64,000 bases of DNA from Bacteroidota bacterium. Its GTDB lineage: Bacteria > Bacteroidota > Ignavibacteria > SZUA-365. Position numbers and translations under genes: made by a program. Location of the stretch: positions 1-64,000 of the forward strand of contig JAEYUG010000093.1 of NCBI GenBank assembly GCA_023432805.1, given 5' to 3'. The notes beneath the pieces were generated by a model. It worked only from the letters and a program-made list of their open reading frames with translations, was not told the origin of the DNA and ran no database searches. Positions 45,263 through 55,431 of the stretch are shown piece by piece; the stretch's first letter is position 1; each line of letters begins with the position of its first letter.

Positions 45263-46690
45263 TCATGAAGCAACATCCTCCGGTACTTCCATATCCTCGA
45301 TCTCACTCGACTGATCATCGAGATCCACTTCATCCGCCGCGTCATCGTCACCAACCTCATCCGTCAGCTTCGCCGCCGCCTCGCGCACATCGAGCTTACC
45401 GGTCACAACATCCGAAATGAGGCGGTCGCGAAACTCTTGAATGCGTCTGATGTTGGTGTCGAGCTCGCGCACCACTGTATCGAATGCTGAGAGCGCCGAA
45501 TCCAGATAATCAACAATTCGCGTTTGCTCGGCGGGAGGGGGAACAAGCACGATGTGATTCCGAACATCGTCAAGTGACAAGCCCTGCTTGGTGCCACCGT
45601 TCATCGACAGGCGACCGTGCGTCTTTCCGATTTCGGAGACGAGTACATATCCGATCCACCTTGGATTAGCAGCCATTGGCCGCAAACGACAACATGCGAC
45701 GTGCTGGCTGACGTACGCCTCACCAAGGCCATCTGGGACAACAGCGACTGAGCCTATATAAGCGGTGATCGACAACAGAATATCGTTTGCCTGCACCAGT
45801 GTTCTCCTCGCCTCAGACAATGCATCATGGGGTAGAGCCAGTCGAATTACTTCATCCAGATTCAAGCCTATGGAACCACGTCTGAGATTACCGATACGAA
45901 TGAATAATGCGCCATCGTCTGCCTGGTAGTTGGACCAACCACGAGAGCCGCTTGTAACATGTGAGGTGATCGCCTTTAACCGAAGAACTTGCCAGTGGGC
46001 GGGGATGTCGCCGAGCCAGTCGATGCCGGAGGGTTTGAGCGGAACGTCTGGGTCGAGGCCGAGGGTGACCGCGCGATGGATGATCGCCTGCTTCTGCTCC
46101 TCCAGCAGCTTGATCAGCTTCTGCTTGGCCCTGATGTAGCGCCGAATCTTCCGATCCGCATGATCGAGAAATCTCGAAATTGCGACTTGTTCTTGGATGC
46201 TTGGTATTGGTATACACAAAGATCCAATGAATTGCCAATCAGCTCGTGGCATTCTTGCGCCATACGTAGAGCTGTTAATGGCGTCAATGATGGGCTTGGA
46301 CCTAAGTAAACACTCCAGGTAATGAGAAGTTATTTGCTCTGTGTTTGTGCGAAGGACAAGAAACTCACCAACGCATACACCGTCATTGATGGGTCGCGCA
46401 ACTTTGGCAAGGTATGGTCTCAGTTTGCCGAAAAGGACATCGTTCGCACGAAAACGCTTCAGTTGGCTGTCATAAGGCATGTCGGTTGTAGTGGAACGAA
46501 TTCTGCCTGTCCAGCTCTCGACATGTTCGAGCGCGATATACTGGCCTACATCGCCTTGGCCCATAGTTTGGTCTACAACATTATCGACGACAGCTTTCAA
46601 ACGCACATTACTCCAGTGGTCTGGCTGGGGGCCCAGCCATGGGATTCCAGAATCTCTCATCCTCGAATACGTGGTCGAACGCATTAGCAT
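45263..46690 (-). CDS. hsdS: Type I restriction specificity subunit S
   Basis: 475 residues from the ATG at 46690, which overlaps the stop of the DUF262 gene (TGATG). There are two target-recognition halves. Each begins with a conserved block (SGIPWLGPQPDHW; SGIDWLGDIPAHWQVLRLK) and ends in a long helix (ISRFLDHADRKIRRYIRAKQ; IVDYLDSALSAFDTVVRELD). The C-terminus is an acidic tail (DEVGDDDAADEVDLDDQ). Both recognition domains look AT-richer than the conserved central block near 45990-46130, which fits exchange of recognition domains by recombination. The recognition sequence cannot be predicted. Confidence 0.92.
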   Translation of the reverse strand: MLMRSTTYSRMRDSGIPWLGPQPDHWSNVRLKAVVDNVVDQTMGQGDVGQYIALEHVESWTGRIRSTTTDMPYDSQLKRFRANDVLFGKLRPYLAKVARPINDGVCVGEFLVLRTNTEQITSHYLECLLRSKPIIDAINSSTYGARMPRADWQFIGSLCIPIPSIQEQVAISRFLDHADRKIRRYIRAKQKLIKLLEEQKQAIIHRAVTLGLDPDVPLKPSGIDWLGDIPAHWQVLRLKAITSHVTSGSRGWSNYQADDGALFIRIGNLRRGSIGLNLDEVIRLALPHDALSEARRTLVQANDILLSITAYIGSVAVVPDGLGEAYVSQHVACCRLRPMAANPRWIGYVLVSEIGKTHGRLSMNGGTKQGLSLDDVRNHIVLVPPPAEQTRIVDYLDSALSAFDTVVRELDTNIRRIQEFRDRLISDVVTGKLDVREAAAKLTDEVGDDDAADEVDLDDQSSEIEDMEVPEDVAS

Positions 46691-48486
46691 CACAATACCT
46701 CGAACCAGGATTTGATCTTGAGGGCCATGAGTTTGCGGCGCTCTTCGAGGAAGTCGTCGTAGGTGGGGATGTTCCCGTCGAGTAGGGTGTCGGGGATGCA
46801 ACTCATGCGGAGGTTGGCGCGCAGATCTGCTTCGTCGGTGATGCCTCCGTATTTCTTCGGTCCGCCGTACACCTGCGCGGCGAGATCCGCGAAATACAGC
46901 TCCGGGGCTTTGTCGCCGATGGCGATGTTGATCTCGCTCTGGGCGAGCACGAAGTTGGCGATCTGGTTGTAGCGTCCGCGTGAAAGGCCCTGCACCTTCA
47001 GGTGCTTCTTCGGATAGACGTGGTGCACGTCGCTGCGGTTCAGGAGCAGGTCGAGGACGGTGATGTCACGTGAAAGGAAACCGTGATCCTTCAACTTCAC
47101 CTGCGCGGCCTTGTATGCAAGAAAGTAGGGACTGATCGAACTGGAGGTATCCATCAGCTGCGGCAGCATTCCGGTCCAGTAGCTGTCCGGCAGCTCGTTC
47201 GTGATCACGGCATCCGCATAGGCCGCGAGACCGCGGGCCTCGATCTGCCGCATGTCGAAGTCGAATATTGTTTCGGGGCTTCCCGTGTAACGTGCGCGCA
47301 GCACGGACATCACGTACCAGCGCCGCACAAGTCGTTCGAGGTCATCCGCCGGCATCTTCTCGCTGCGACCCCGCAGGTAGAGGATGTATGCGAAGTTCAC
47401 TGCGTTGCGTCCGCCGATCAGATCGCTGGTCACGAATCCCGCCGATCGGAGGATCATGGTGAAGCGTTCGAAGTGCGTCTTGTTGATGAAGGCGTGCACG
47501 CCCCGCTTGAGCTTCGTGAAGGAGGCTTCCGCTGTTTCCTCCTCGTATTGCTTGGTCTCGAAGTTTCTGCCGGAAAGAAGGGCGACGAGATCCTGCAGCT
47601 TGCCGCGGCCGAACTCCGAGGTGAAGGCCACGCGCAGCATGTCTGTGTAGGTCGGGTCGTAGATGTCGTCGTTGACATCCTTGAGCCAGCGCATGGGCTG
47701 CATGAATTCGGAGGCGACGAAGGCCGGGTCGCCCTCTTCGATTTTCGTGATGAATTCCGGGGCGACGGCGAGGTGGCAGAAGTAATCGATCGCCTTGCGG
47801 AGGGTGTTGCCGCCGTAGGTTTCGTTGACCGCGATTTTCGACATGGCGAAATCGGCCTGCGAGAGTTCGGTGCCGGCGGAGTTGACGCGGATGAAGATTT
47901 CGGTCACGGTCTCGATGTCGAGATCCTCCGCCAGCTCGATCACGCCGACGTGGTTGTTGATGATCTTGCCCACGCGCTGCAGCACCTTGCTGACATGCTT
48001 GCGATCGATGCTGGCATTCTGCTGCGCGTATGCGTCGGCGGTATCGAGCAGGTCGTACTCGGGTGAGAAGATGCGTGCGACGTCGGGGATCCATGCGACA
48101 TCCTTGTCAATCGCGGGATTCGCGACTTCGAATTTCTCGGTGCTCGGATTGAATGCGATGCGGATGCGGGTGGTCTCGTAGTCCTTGTTCAACACCTTGC
48201 GTCCGAGCAGCGCAGCCATGAGTGCGGTGACGCGCTGCTGACCGTCGATCAGGATGAGCTTGCCGGCGGAGTGGGAGCCGTCCTTCAGCTTGATGGTGGG
48301 ATTGCGCCAGACGATCAGGTATCCGACGGGATAGCCCTGATAGAGGGAGTCCAGCAGATTGCGGACCTTGGTGGCTTCCCACACGAAGGGGCGCTGGATT
48401 TCGGGGATGGCGATTGCCCCGGACTTGACCCAGGTGAGCAGTGTTTCGATCGGGTGCGGTGTGACGGAATAGCGTTGTGTCGACAT
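46690..48486 (-). CDS. DUF262/DUF1524 (GmrSD-like) nuclease inside the type I RM operon
   Basis: 598 residues. The N-terminal DUF262 (ParB/sulfiredoxin-like) domain has AIPEIQRPFVWEATKVRNLL and the signature LILIDGQQRVTAL near residue 80. A C-terminal His-Me-finger/HNH-type site reads SDVHHVYPKKHL. This is the domain order of GmrSD/BrxU type IV modification-dependent nucleases. The gene lies between hsdM (3-base gap) and hsdS (1-base overlap), so it is made with the RM system. It would attack phage DNA carrying modified bases that escape HsdR; that target is inferred from the family. Confidence 0.85.
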   Translation of the reverse strand: MSTQRYSVTPHPIETLLTWVKSGAIAIPEIQRPFVWEATKVRNLLDSLYQGYPVGYLIVWRNPTIKLKDGSHSAGKLILIDGQQRVTALMAALLGRKVLNKDYETTRIRIAFNPSTEKFEVANPAIDKDVAWIPDVARIFSPEYDLLDTADAYAQQNASIDRKHVSKVLQRVGKIINNHVGVIELAEDLDIETVTEIFIRVNSAGTELSQADFAMSKIAVNETYGGNTLRKAIDYFCHLAVAPEFITKIEEGDPAFVASEFMQPMRWLKDVNDDIYDPTYTDMLRVAFTSEFGRGKLQDLVALLSGRNFETKQYEEETAEASFTKLKRGVHAFINKTHFERFTMILRSAGFVTSDLIGGRNAVNFAYILYLRGRSEKMPADDLERLVRRWYVMSVLRARYTGSPETIFDFDMRQIEARGLAAYADAVITNELPDSYWTGMLPQLMDTSSSISPYFLAYKAAQVKLKDHGFLSRDITVLDLLLNRSDVHHVYPKKHLKVQGLSRGRYNQIANFVLAQSEINIAIGDKAPELYFADLAAQVYGGPKKYGGITDEADLRANLRMSCIPDTLLDGNIPTYDDFLEERRKLMALKIKSWFEVL

Positions 48487-48489
48487 GGC

Positions 48490-50469
48490 TCAGTGCGTGC
48501 TTCCGATGATTTGTTCGAGGAGGCCGTCGGTTTCCTTCTGGAGGGCGAGGATGTCTGTGCGGATTTCCTCGAGGGTGCGCATGGGCTGCGGCTTGTAGAA
48601 GTAACGGGTGAAGCTGATTTCGTATCCGGCCTTCACGCTGTCGGCCACGTACCAGGCATCCGCCGCATGGGGCAGCACCTCGCGACGGATGAAGGCCTCG
48701 ATGCCGCCCTCCTCGAGCAGCGGCACCTGCTCGGTGTCGCGCAGGTCGGTGTCGGGTTCGTATTCGACGACGACGGATTTGCCGGCGATCGTCGCCGGAA
48801 AGAGTCCGCGGAGCGCATCGGCTTCCGCACCGCGCTTGTGGATTTTTCGGATGACGGCCGGCGCAGTCTCGGCACGCTCGTGGGTATCCTTCATCCCCTT
48901 GATTTCTTTCGGTGTGTACACACGTTCGGGATCGATGCCGACGAGGCGCAGGGGACGCTCGACGACGACCTTCCAGTAACCGAAGGCCGCGTTCGGGAAG
49001 ATCTTCGACTGCTCTGTCTCTTCGAACGCGAGAAAGGTGTCGCAGATGCGCTGGATGTCGTCGTCGGAGAGTTCGCAGTTTTTCTTTCCGAGGTTCTTGC
49101 GCAGGGGCTTGTACCACCGGGTTGCGTCGATGAGTTGCACGCGACCCGCGCGGTGTGCGGGCTTGCGGTTGCCGAGCACCCAGATGTAGGTGGCGATGCC
49201 GGTGTTGTAGAACATGTTGAGCGGGAGGGCGACGATGGCCTCGAGCCAGTCGTTCTCGATGATCCACCGGCGGATGTTGCTTTCGCCCTGGCCGGCATCG
49301 CCGGTGAAGAGCGACGAGCCGTTGTGCACTTCCGCAATGCGGCTGCCGAGGGGCGTGCCGTGCTTCATTTTCGAAAGCATGTTGGCGAGGAAGAGCATCT
49401 GGCCATCACTCGAGCGCGTGATGAGCGAGTACTCGGGGTCGCCGCCGTGTTCAATGAGGAAGCGGGGGTCTTTGATGCCGTCTTTGCCACCCATGCGTTC
49501 GAGGTCGCTCTTCCAGCTCTTGCCGTAGGGGGGATTCGAGAGCATGAAGTCGAATTCGCGCGAGGGGAAGGCGTCGTTGGAAAGGGTGGAGTGCTCGGGC
49601 CCGCCGATGATGTTGTCTGCGGCATCGCCCTCGCCCTTGAGCAGGAGGTCGGCCTTGCAGATCGCATAGGTTTCGGAGTTGATTTCCTGCCCGTAGAGGT
49701 GGGTCGAGACGGTCTTGCCCTGTTCGGCGGCGAGGGATTTCAGGGTCTCTTCCGCCAGGGTGAGCATGCCGCCGGTGCCGAGGGCGCCGTCGTAGAGGAG
49801 GTAGGTGCCGGACTGGATCTGATCGGCGATGGGTCGGAAGATGAGGTGCGCCATCAGCTTCACCGCGTCGCGCGGGGTCCAGTGTTCGCCGGCCTCTTCG
49901 TTGTTCTCTTCGTTGAAGCGGCGCACGAGTTCTTCGAACACGGTGCCCATGCCGTGGTTGTCGAGTCCCGGCTGCCGGACGCTGCCGTCCGCATGGCGCA
50001 CGGGGTAGGGACTGAGGTTGATATCCGGCGAGAGCACCTTCTCGATCAGTGTGCCGAGGGCGTCGGCCTTCGAAAGACGCGGGATCTGGTTACGGAATTC
50101 GAAGTTGTCGAGGATGTCTTGCACGTTCGGCGAGAAGCCATCCAGATAGGCTTCGAAGTCGGCCTTCAGCTGCTGGGTGTTCGCACGGGACTTGAGGTCG
50201 CGGAGCGTGAATTTTGACGTGTTGTAGAAGGCCTGTCCCGACGCGCCGCGCAGGGGTTGATCCTGATTGTGGATGCCCGACGCATCGAGGGTGGCCTTGA
50301 GGTCGAGCACGGCCTTCTTGGTCGGTTCGAGCACGGCGTCGATGCGGCGCAGCACCGTCATCGGAATGATCACATCGCGATACTTGCCGCGGACGTAGAG
50401 ATCGCGGAGCACATCATCGGCGATGCCCCAGATGAAGTTGGTGATCCACGTGAGTTGCGACTGCTCCAT
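48490..50469 (-). CDS. hsdM: Type I restriction-modification DNA methyltransferase subunit M
   Basis: 659 residues. An N-terminal HsdM helical domain (NFIWGIADDVLRDLYVRGKY, VIIPMTVLRRIDAVL) is followed by an N6-adenine methyltransferase domain. Its motif I is LGTGGMLTLAEE and motif IV is MLSNPPYGKSW. HWTPRDAVKLMAHL is the usual entry to the AdoMet pocket. It is the first gene of the minus-strand operon hsdM-DUF262-hsdS-(hsdR). It protects host DNA at the site set by HsdS. Confidence 0.95.
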   Translation of the reverse strand: MEQSQLTWITNFIWGIADDVLRDLYVRGKYRDVIIPMTVLRRIDAVLEPTKKAVLDLKATLDASGIHNQDQPLRGASGQAFYNTSKFTLRDLKSRANTQQLKADFEAYLDGFSPNVQDILDNFEFRNQIPRLSKADALGTLIEKVLSPDINLSPYPVRHADGSVRQPGLDNHGMGTVFEELVRRFNEENNEEAGEHWTPRDAVKLMAHLIFRPIADQIQSGTYLLYDGALGTGGMLTLAEETLKSLAAEQGKTVSTHLYGQEINSETYAICKADLLLKGEGDAADNIIGGPEHSTLSNDAFPSREFDFMLSNPPYGKSWKSDLERMGGKDGIKDPRFLIEHGGDPEYSLITRSSDGQMLFLANMLSKMKHGTPLGSRIAEVHNGSSLFTGDAGQGESNIRRWIIENDWLEAIVALPLNMFYNTGIATYIWVLGNRKPAHRAGRVQLIDATRWYKPLRKNLGKKNCELSDDDIQRICDTFLAFEETEQSKIFPNAAFGYWKVVVERPLRLVGIDPERVYTPKEIKGMKDTHERAETAPAVIRKIHKRGAEADALRGLFPATIAGKSVVVEYEPDTDLRDTEQVPLLEEGGIEAFIRREVLPHAADAWYVADSVKAGYEISFTRYFYKPQPMRTLEEIRTDILALQKETDGLLEQIIGSTH

Positions 50470-50683
50470 GTACCTCCCGGCATTGTGGTGCTGCAGACAT
50501 TCGGACCCGTGTCCATCTCATGACGACGGAAAGAACCAACTTACCACTGTTGCCTATGAACGCCAAGTCCTGTTACGGATTTCGGATGGTCGGCATCGGT
50601 GTTTCGGGAAATAACAGGTTGCGGGGCATGGTGGTCTCGGCGCGCCTTCTATCGTATTTTGGAATGTGACGTTGAGGCCATTC

Positions 50684-51679
50684 ATGGTAAATCCCTTTCT
50701 CTCGATCCGTGCGCTCACGCAGAGTCGAGAGGATCTGTTGACGGAGTTCTTCGCTGGCGCCCTGACAATCGATGAAGGGCTGCGCAGGCGATACGCGGCA
50801 TTTGTGTTAGGTCCGCTAAAGAAGGACGCGAATGCGCGTGACCTCTCGATCTCGAGCATCGCCACGCAGGTGCAGTTTCCGGGGACAGCGTGCATCCCGG
50901 ACATGGTCCTCACACTGAGTGACGGTCGGCGCATCATCGTCGAGCACAAGATCGATGCGGCAGAGACCATGGGGTACGTCGACAAGAGTGAGGATGAGGA
51001 ACTGCGCGCGCAACTCATCCGCTATCTGGATCTCGACGTCGATGGCGTCGTGTACGTACGAGCGAATTGGAAGCCGCCGGATCGTGAAGTACGAGAGCAT
51101 GTGAAATACATCAAGCCTGAGCATCGCGAGCACTTCCTCTGGCAGGATTTCTACGACATGCTTGCTGTCAGCGAGAATCCGTACACACGCTGGATCGCCG
51201 AGGGTTTTCTGCATCTGGGCTACGTCCCGCCATTGCCGTTCATCGGAGATCTCACGGTCGAAGAGAACCGACGGAACTTCGCAAAACTCTGGCAGCCGGC
51301 AGCGTCACGCGCGCACGAGATGGGGTGGAAGGTGGAGTTCGGTTCGATCTGCGAACTGTATCTCACCGGCGATGGATCGGGACCCGTCTTGGAACTGTGG
51401 TTCAGACCATCTCAGACCATGTTGGTTCGCCTGACCCCAAGCCCGGGCTGCGACACGCTCACGCTGATCGACCGTCTGCGACTGGCCTTTACAGCGTCGG
51501 ATACGCAGGTGGAGGTCGAATCCAGCACCGTTCTGCGCGTGAAGGGCAGGGCGGAAGTGATAGAGCTGCGCACCTCGCTGAACCTGCTTCTTCAGGGCGC
51601 AGACACCCCAGACGAGATGAGCTCGTGTCTCCTCAATCTTGTCGTCAGCGTTATCACGTCTCTTGCCGATCGGCAGTGA
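50684..51679 (+). CDS. PD-(D/E)XK nuclease-like protein
   Basis: 331 residues from the ATG at 50684 with GAGG six bases upstream; a GTG at 50666 is also in frame. The N-terminal half contains the nuclease pattern: IPDMVLTLSDGRRIIVEHKI with Asp73, Glu87 and Lys89. The C-terminal half has no recognised motif (PVLELWFRPSQTMLVRL suggests beta structure). It is divergent from hsdM and close to the RM operon, so a defence or DNA-processing role is plausible but unproven. Confidence 0.7.
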   Translation: MVNPFLSIRALTQSREDLLTEFFAGALTIDEGLRRRYAAFVLGPLKKDANARDLSISSIATQVQFPGTACIPDMVLTLSDGRRIIVEHKIDAAETMGYVDKSEDEELRAQLIRYLDLDVDGVVYVRANWKPPDREVREHVKYIKPEHREHFLWQDFYDMLAVSENPYTRWIAEGFLHLGYVPPLPFIGDLTVEENRRNFAKLWQPAASRAHEMGWKVEFGSICELYLTGDGSGPVLELWFRPSQTMLVRLTPSPGCDTLTLIDRLRLAFTASDTQVEVESSTVLRVKGRAEVIELRTSLNLLLQGADTPDEMSSCLLNLVVSVITSLADRQ

Positions 51680-51868
51680 ACCTTCACCAAGGAGAGGTTG
51701 AAATGTACACCTGGGTCCCCATGCATCGTGCAGTGCAGTTGCATAGATGTCATGAGTGGTCGCAAGGTAGACGAAGTAACGTTCTCGATCCCGCCGTGTC
51801 TTGCGGTTGATGTATGGCGTTTTGCAAGTCATTTCCGACATCACAAGACCTATTCGAGGAGATTCGTG

Positions 51869-54800
51869 ATGTGTTATCAGGCTCTGTTGTTGCGTGGTTT
51901 ACTCGCTTCGGCGATGTCCATCCTTATGGTGTCCAATCAGAATGCGCTGGCCATTGGTGGGGGTGATTCCACTCGTGGCATCTCTCCGGGGACGAACAAC
52001 AGCGACCAGTGGTCGCAGATCACCGTCAACTCCCTCAATGTCTGGTTTTCCAACGTCGGCTTTTTCGGATCCAATCCGCTCACCGGCGGAGGTGGTTTCG
52101 AATGGCCGAAGGGATCCGGACGTACATTGATCTACCGGGACGGACTCATGTACAGCGGAAGTCTCGAGAACCGGATCGTCGCGAATGGATCGATGTACGG
52201 CAGCGGATGGCAGGCCGGCAACATCGACTCTTCAGCCATGTCCACGGATCCCGACGACCCGTTGAATCGCATCTACATGATCCGCAGGGTATCCCGTGCA
52301 CAATATGCTGCACTTCCCCAGGAGGTTCAGAAGCAACTGCGGGATGATTTCGTTGATTGGCCGGTAGGGCGAGGGATGCCGTACGTGGATTCAAATCACA
52401 ACGGTCGATACGATCCGGATTTTGATGCCTGGCTCGATGACAGTACAACGTCCGACAAACCGTTGTACCTTGGCGACGCCTGTGCGACGTTCATGTCAAA
52501 TGATCTGGATACGAACCGCGCGAGGAATCTGTATGGGTCCATCCCCGTTGGGATCGAAATGCGCACGACGATTTGGGCGTATGACCGACCCGGTGCGTTG
52601 CAGAACACGATCTTTGTCAAGCACGTGCTCATCAACAAGGGACAGACTCCTCTCGTGGACGCGCGCATCGGCCGCTGGACCGATTGCGACCTGGGATCCT
52701 GGTCCGATGATTTCCTCGCGGTTGATTCGCTTCGACGGATGACGATCGTCTACAACGGGACACCCCGCGATGCCGTGTACGGCGTGCCGCCCGTGCTGGG
52801 GGTGCGCATGGTGCAGGCACCAGTGCGTCGCCAGCCATCGAAGACCGCAGTGTACGGATTCGGCTTCCGCGAGGGCATGGAGAACGTGCCGCTTCAAGCC
52901 TTTGGCTTCTTTGTGAACGCGAACTCAAAGTATCGAGATCCGGCGTTTGGAGTTGGCGTTTCCATCGAGATGAACAATCTGATGAAGGGCCTGACCGCCA
53001 ACGGTTTCTCATATCTCAACCCCATCACGAATGAGGTGACATCCTTCCCGCTCGCGGGAGATCCGCTCACGCACGTGGGCTGGGTCGATGGCATTGAGTT
53101 CGGTCCGCGAGACGTTCGCTCGCTCATGAGCGCGGCACCCGTAACGATGCTGCGCGGAGACACGCAGGAGGTGGCTTTCGCGTACACGGTTGTGTCGCGC
53201 CCCAATATTCGTGAGGCACTGCGCGCTCTCAGGATGGAATCTGATGCGGTGCAGGAGTTCTATGACAATATCACACGTCTCGATGCAATCCCCGATGTGA
53301 AGGCGTCGGTGTCGTATCCGCAGACGGACATGGCGGTGGTACGCGTGCGCGGTACGGTGCAGGGTGCGCGCACCTGCATGGCCCATGTGACGTACAAGGA
53401 CGGAAGCTCGGTATCGGATTTTGCGCTCTTTGATGATGGGATGCATGACGACGGGAGCGCAGGAGATGCAGTGTTTGCAGGGAGTGTGGAAGTGGCACGC
53501 GGTGCTGCGGGTGTGGACGTCGTCGTGCGTGCAGTGTATGGTGATGGCGTTGAGATGCGCTGGCCTGCCGGGCAATGCCTGCCCGTTGCCGGACGTGCGC
53601 GTGCGGTACTGCATGCGGTCGAGTCGGATCACCGCAACTACGATCACAATGCGAATCCCGGAGAGAACATTCGCATGAGTGTGGATGTGAACAATGACAC
53701 ACCGATCGCGCTGGGTCCATGGCGCATTGATGAGTACGGTTTCGATCCCGGTGTGCCGACCACGGTGGATCTGCCGCGTGCCCTTTCTCCCGGCGAGATC
53801 GATGGACATGTGTACACCGCAACAGATTCGTCCAGTTACTTCACGTTCAACGTACCTGCAGATGCCCGGGATGGCGAGCAGTATTTCCTGCCCGTGATGA
53901 TCGAAGAGGAAACCAACAATTGTTGGTGTGATTCTCTGGTGCTTGCCGCTCACGCGTTCGCGACACCACCCGAGGATTCTCTCACGCTTCATGTGGCAGG
54001 GAAGGGAACAGGCACGATGGCATGGCGGCTCGTCTCACGAAGTGCGTTGACCGGTCACACCTATCGGATAACCATTACGGGCGACGAGTATTCGGTGAAT
54101 CGCACCTGCGACATCACGGATGTCACGACAGGTGTTGTGTGTGCACGCGATGTTCCGTTCCCGGACGTATGGGCTCATAACACGCCGGTCGTCGACGGTT
54201 GGAAGCTGACTGCCGGCACAACCGCTCAGGGGGTTGTCGATCCGAACATTCTCGCGCCGGCCACTTCACCCGGCCTTACCTGTTCGTTGCCGTTTGATTC
54301 GCTGTTTTCCTATTCTCCCTCCTCCAACGCGACACCATTTGTGTATTCCGGCGCTGCGAGTTTCGGCACGGCCCTCCCGTGGGATGGATATCGCACGGTG
54401 CGACTGGTGTTCGGCAGCACACAGTCGCAGAAGGCGTACAAGTATCTGCGAGGCATCACGCCGAACTATGCGTATCAAGGCTACTACGACGTTCCGCTGT
54501 CAGCGTACGATGTTACTGATACCACTGCGCCGCGAAGGCTTGCCCTCGCATTCGTGGAATTGAACTCGAACCATAGAAACAACAATGCATGGGATCCAGT
54601 GCGGGCCGCTGATTCGGAGTGGCTGATCGTGCTGGATGACAATTACTCCCTTGCTCCCGATCCCGTTCTGACAGGATCTTCACTGTCGAGGGATGGGAAG
54701 AAGATCCACATGCAGTACGTCGGGAATTTCTGGCTGAGTGACAGCGCCTTCTCCATTCCCGAAGGCATGACGATGACGATTACCCCGCGTGTTCCCGCAA

Positions 54801-55150
54801 CACAGAAAGACGTCTATCTCCTCAATCCGCACAATGTGATCTCGGGAGTGACTCCTGTGCTGCGGAAGGAGTCCTTCCGCATCGGCCGAATACATCCACA
54901 GCCCCTCGTCATTCGCGGTGCGAACGGCCAGGTGCAGATTCCGTTCGAAACAGATGCTGCTGGTCGATATCGTATCAGCGTCTTCGATCAGCTCGGGCGG
55001 ACTGTCGCGCGTGTGTACGAAGGTGAACTCGCGGCGGGCGCGCATGCATTCGTGTTCGAACCGGAGGGCTCTCTCGCTGCCGGAATGTATCGCGTGGTGG
55101 CGGAAGAGGCCGGGCGCGTGATTTCTGCACCGCTTGTCATCGTGCGATGA
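51869..55150 (+). CDS. Large secreted protein with T9SS type A sorting domain
   Basis: 1093 residues from the ATG at 51869 (GAGGA upstream), which opens a signal peptide (CYQALLLRGLLASAMSILMV). The mature protein is rich in Gly/Asn/Tyr and beta structure. A calcium-loop-like YVDSNHNGRYDPDFD lies near residue 172, and Ig-like repeats are likely in the second half. The last ~75 residues form a T9SS C-terminal domain: FETDAAGRYRISVFDQLGRT, then LAAGMYRVVAEE and a terminal Arg. It should be exported by Sec, then secreted or anchored on the surface by type IX secretion. The enzymatic or adhesive role is not recognised. No T9SS machinery is encoded in this window. Confidence 0.82.
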   Translation: MCYQALLLRGLLASAMSILMVSNQNALAIGGGDSTRGISPGTNNSDQWSQITVNSLNVWFSNVGFFGSNPLTGGGGFEWPKGSGRTLIYRDGLMYSGSLENRIVANGSMYGSGWQAGNIDSSAMSTDPDDPLNRIYMIRRVSRAQYAALPQEVQKQLRDDFVDWPVGRGMPYVDSNHNGRYDPDFDAWLDDSTTSDKPLYLGDACATFMSNDLDTNRARNLYGSIPVGIEMRTTIWAYDRPGALQNTIFVKHVLINKGQTPLVDARIGRWTDCDLGSWSDDFLAVDSLRRMTIVYNGTPRDAVYGVPPVLGVRMVQAPVRRQPSKTAVYGFGFREGMENVPLQAFGFFVNANSKYRDPAFGVGVSIEMNNLMKGLTANGFSYLNPITNEVTSFPLAGDPLTHVGWVDGIEFGPRDVRSLMSAAPVTMLRGDTQEVAFAYTVVSRPNIREALRALRMESDAVQEFYDNITRLDAIPDVKASVSYPQTDMAVVRVRGTVQGARTCMAHVTYKDGSSVSDFALFDDGMHDDGSAGDAVFAGSVEVARGAAGVDVVVRAVYGDGVEMRWPAGQCLPVAGRARAVLHAVESDHRNYDHNANPGENIRMSVDVNNDTPIALGPWRIDEYGFDPGVPTTVDLPRALSPGEIDGHVYTATDSSSYFTFNVPADARDGEQYFLPVMIEEETNNCWCDSLVLAAHAFATPPEDSLTLHVAGKGTGTMAWRLVSRSALTGHTYRITITGDEYSVNRTCDITDVTTGVVCARDVPFPDVWAHNTPVVDGWKLTAGTTAQGVVDPNILAPATSPGLTCSLPFDSLFSYSPSSNATPFVYSGAASFGTALPWDGYRTVRLVFGSTQSQKAYKYLRGITPNYAYQGYYDVPLSAYDVTDTTAPRRLALAFVELNSNHRNNNAWDPVRAADSEWLIVLDDNYSLAPDPVLTGSSLSRDGKKIHMQYVGNFWLSDSAFSIPEGMTMTITPRVPATQKDVYLLNPHNVISGVTPVLRKESFRIGRIHPQPLVIRGANGQVQIPFETDAAGRYRISVFDQLGRTVARVYEGELAAGAHAFVFEPEGSLAAGMYRVVAEEAGRVISAPLVIVR

Positions 55151-55431
55151 TCGTCTCATGTTAGCTGTTGAAGGACAGCTGTCAAGGTGACGCCTGTTTC
55201 GAGGTGAACGCCACCGCTGGTGGTGCAGGGGTGCTAGCGCGTCCCGGCGAGCAACTGGTCCACCGATCCCCCTGATGGTGTTGTGCGGGTGACGAGCACG
55301 TGCAGTGGCGGCTGATTCCGAGGGTGTGGAGTATGCAGGCACGGCGACGTCCTGCCGGCGTGCTGCCGAGGACATGCTCTGAGTGTCTCCCGGATTTGTG
55401 GTAGATTGGCTCGAGCATACAGCACAGCCCC

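Noticed and set aside
48271..50217. Long plus-strand frame opposite hsdM
   Set aside because: The minus strand carries HsdM motifs (LGTGGML, NPPYG); no motif is present on the plus frame.
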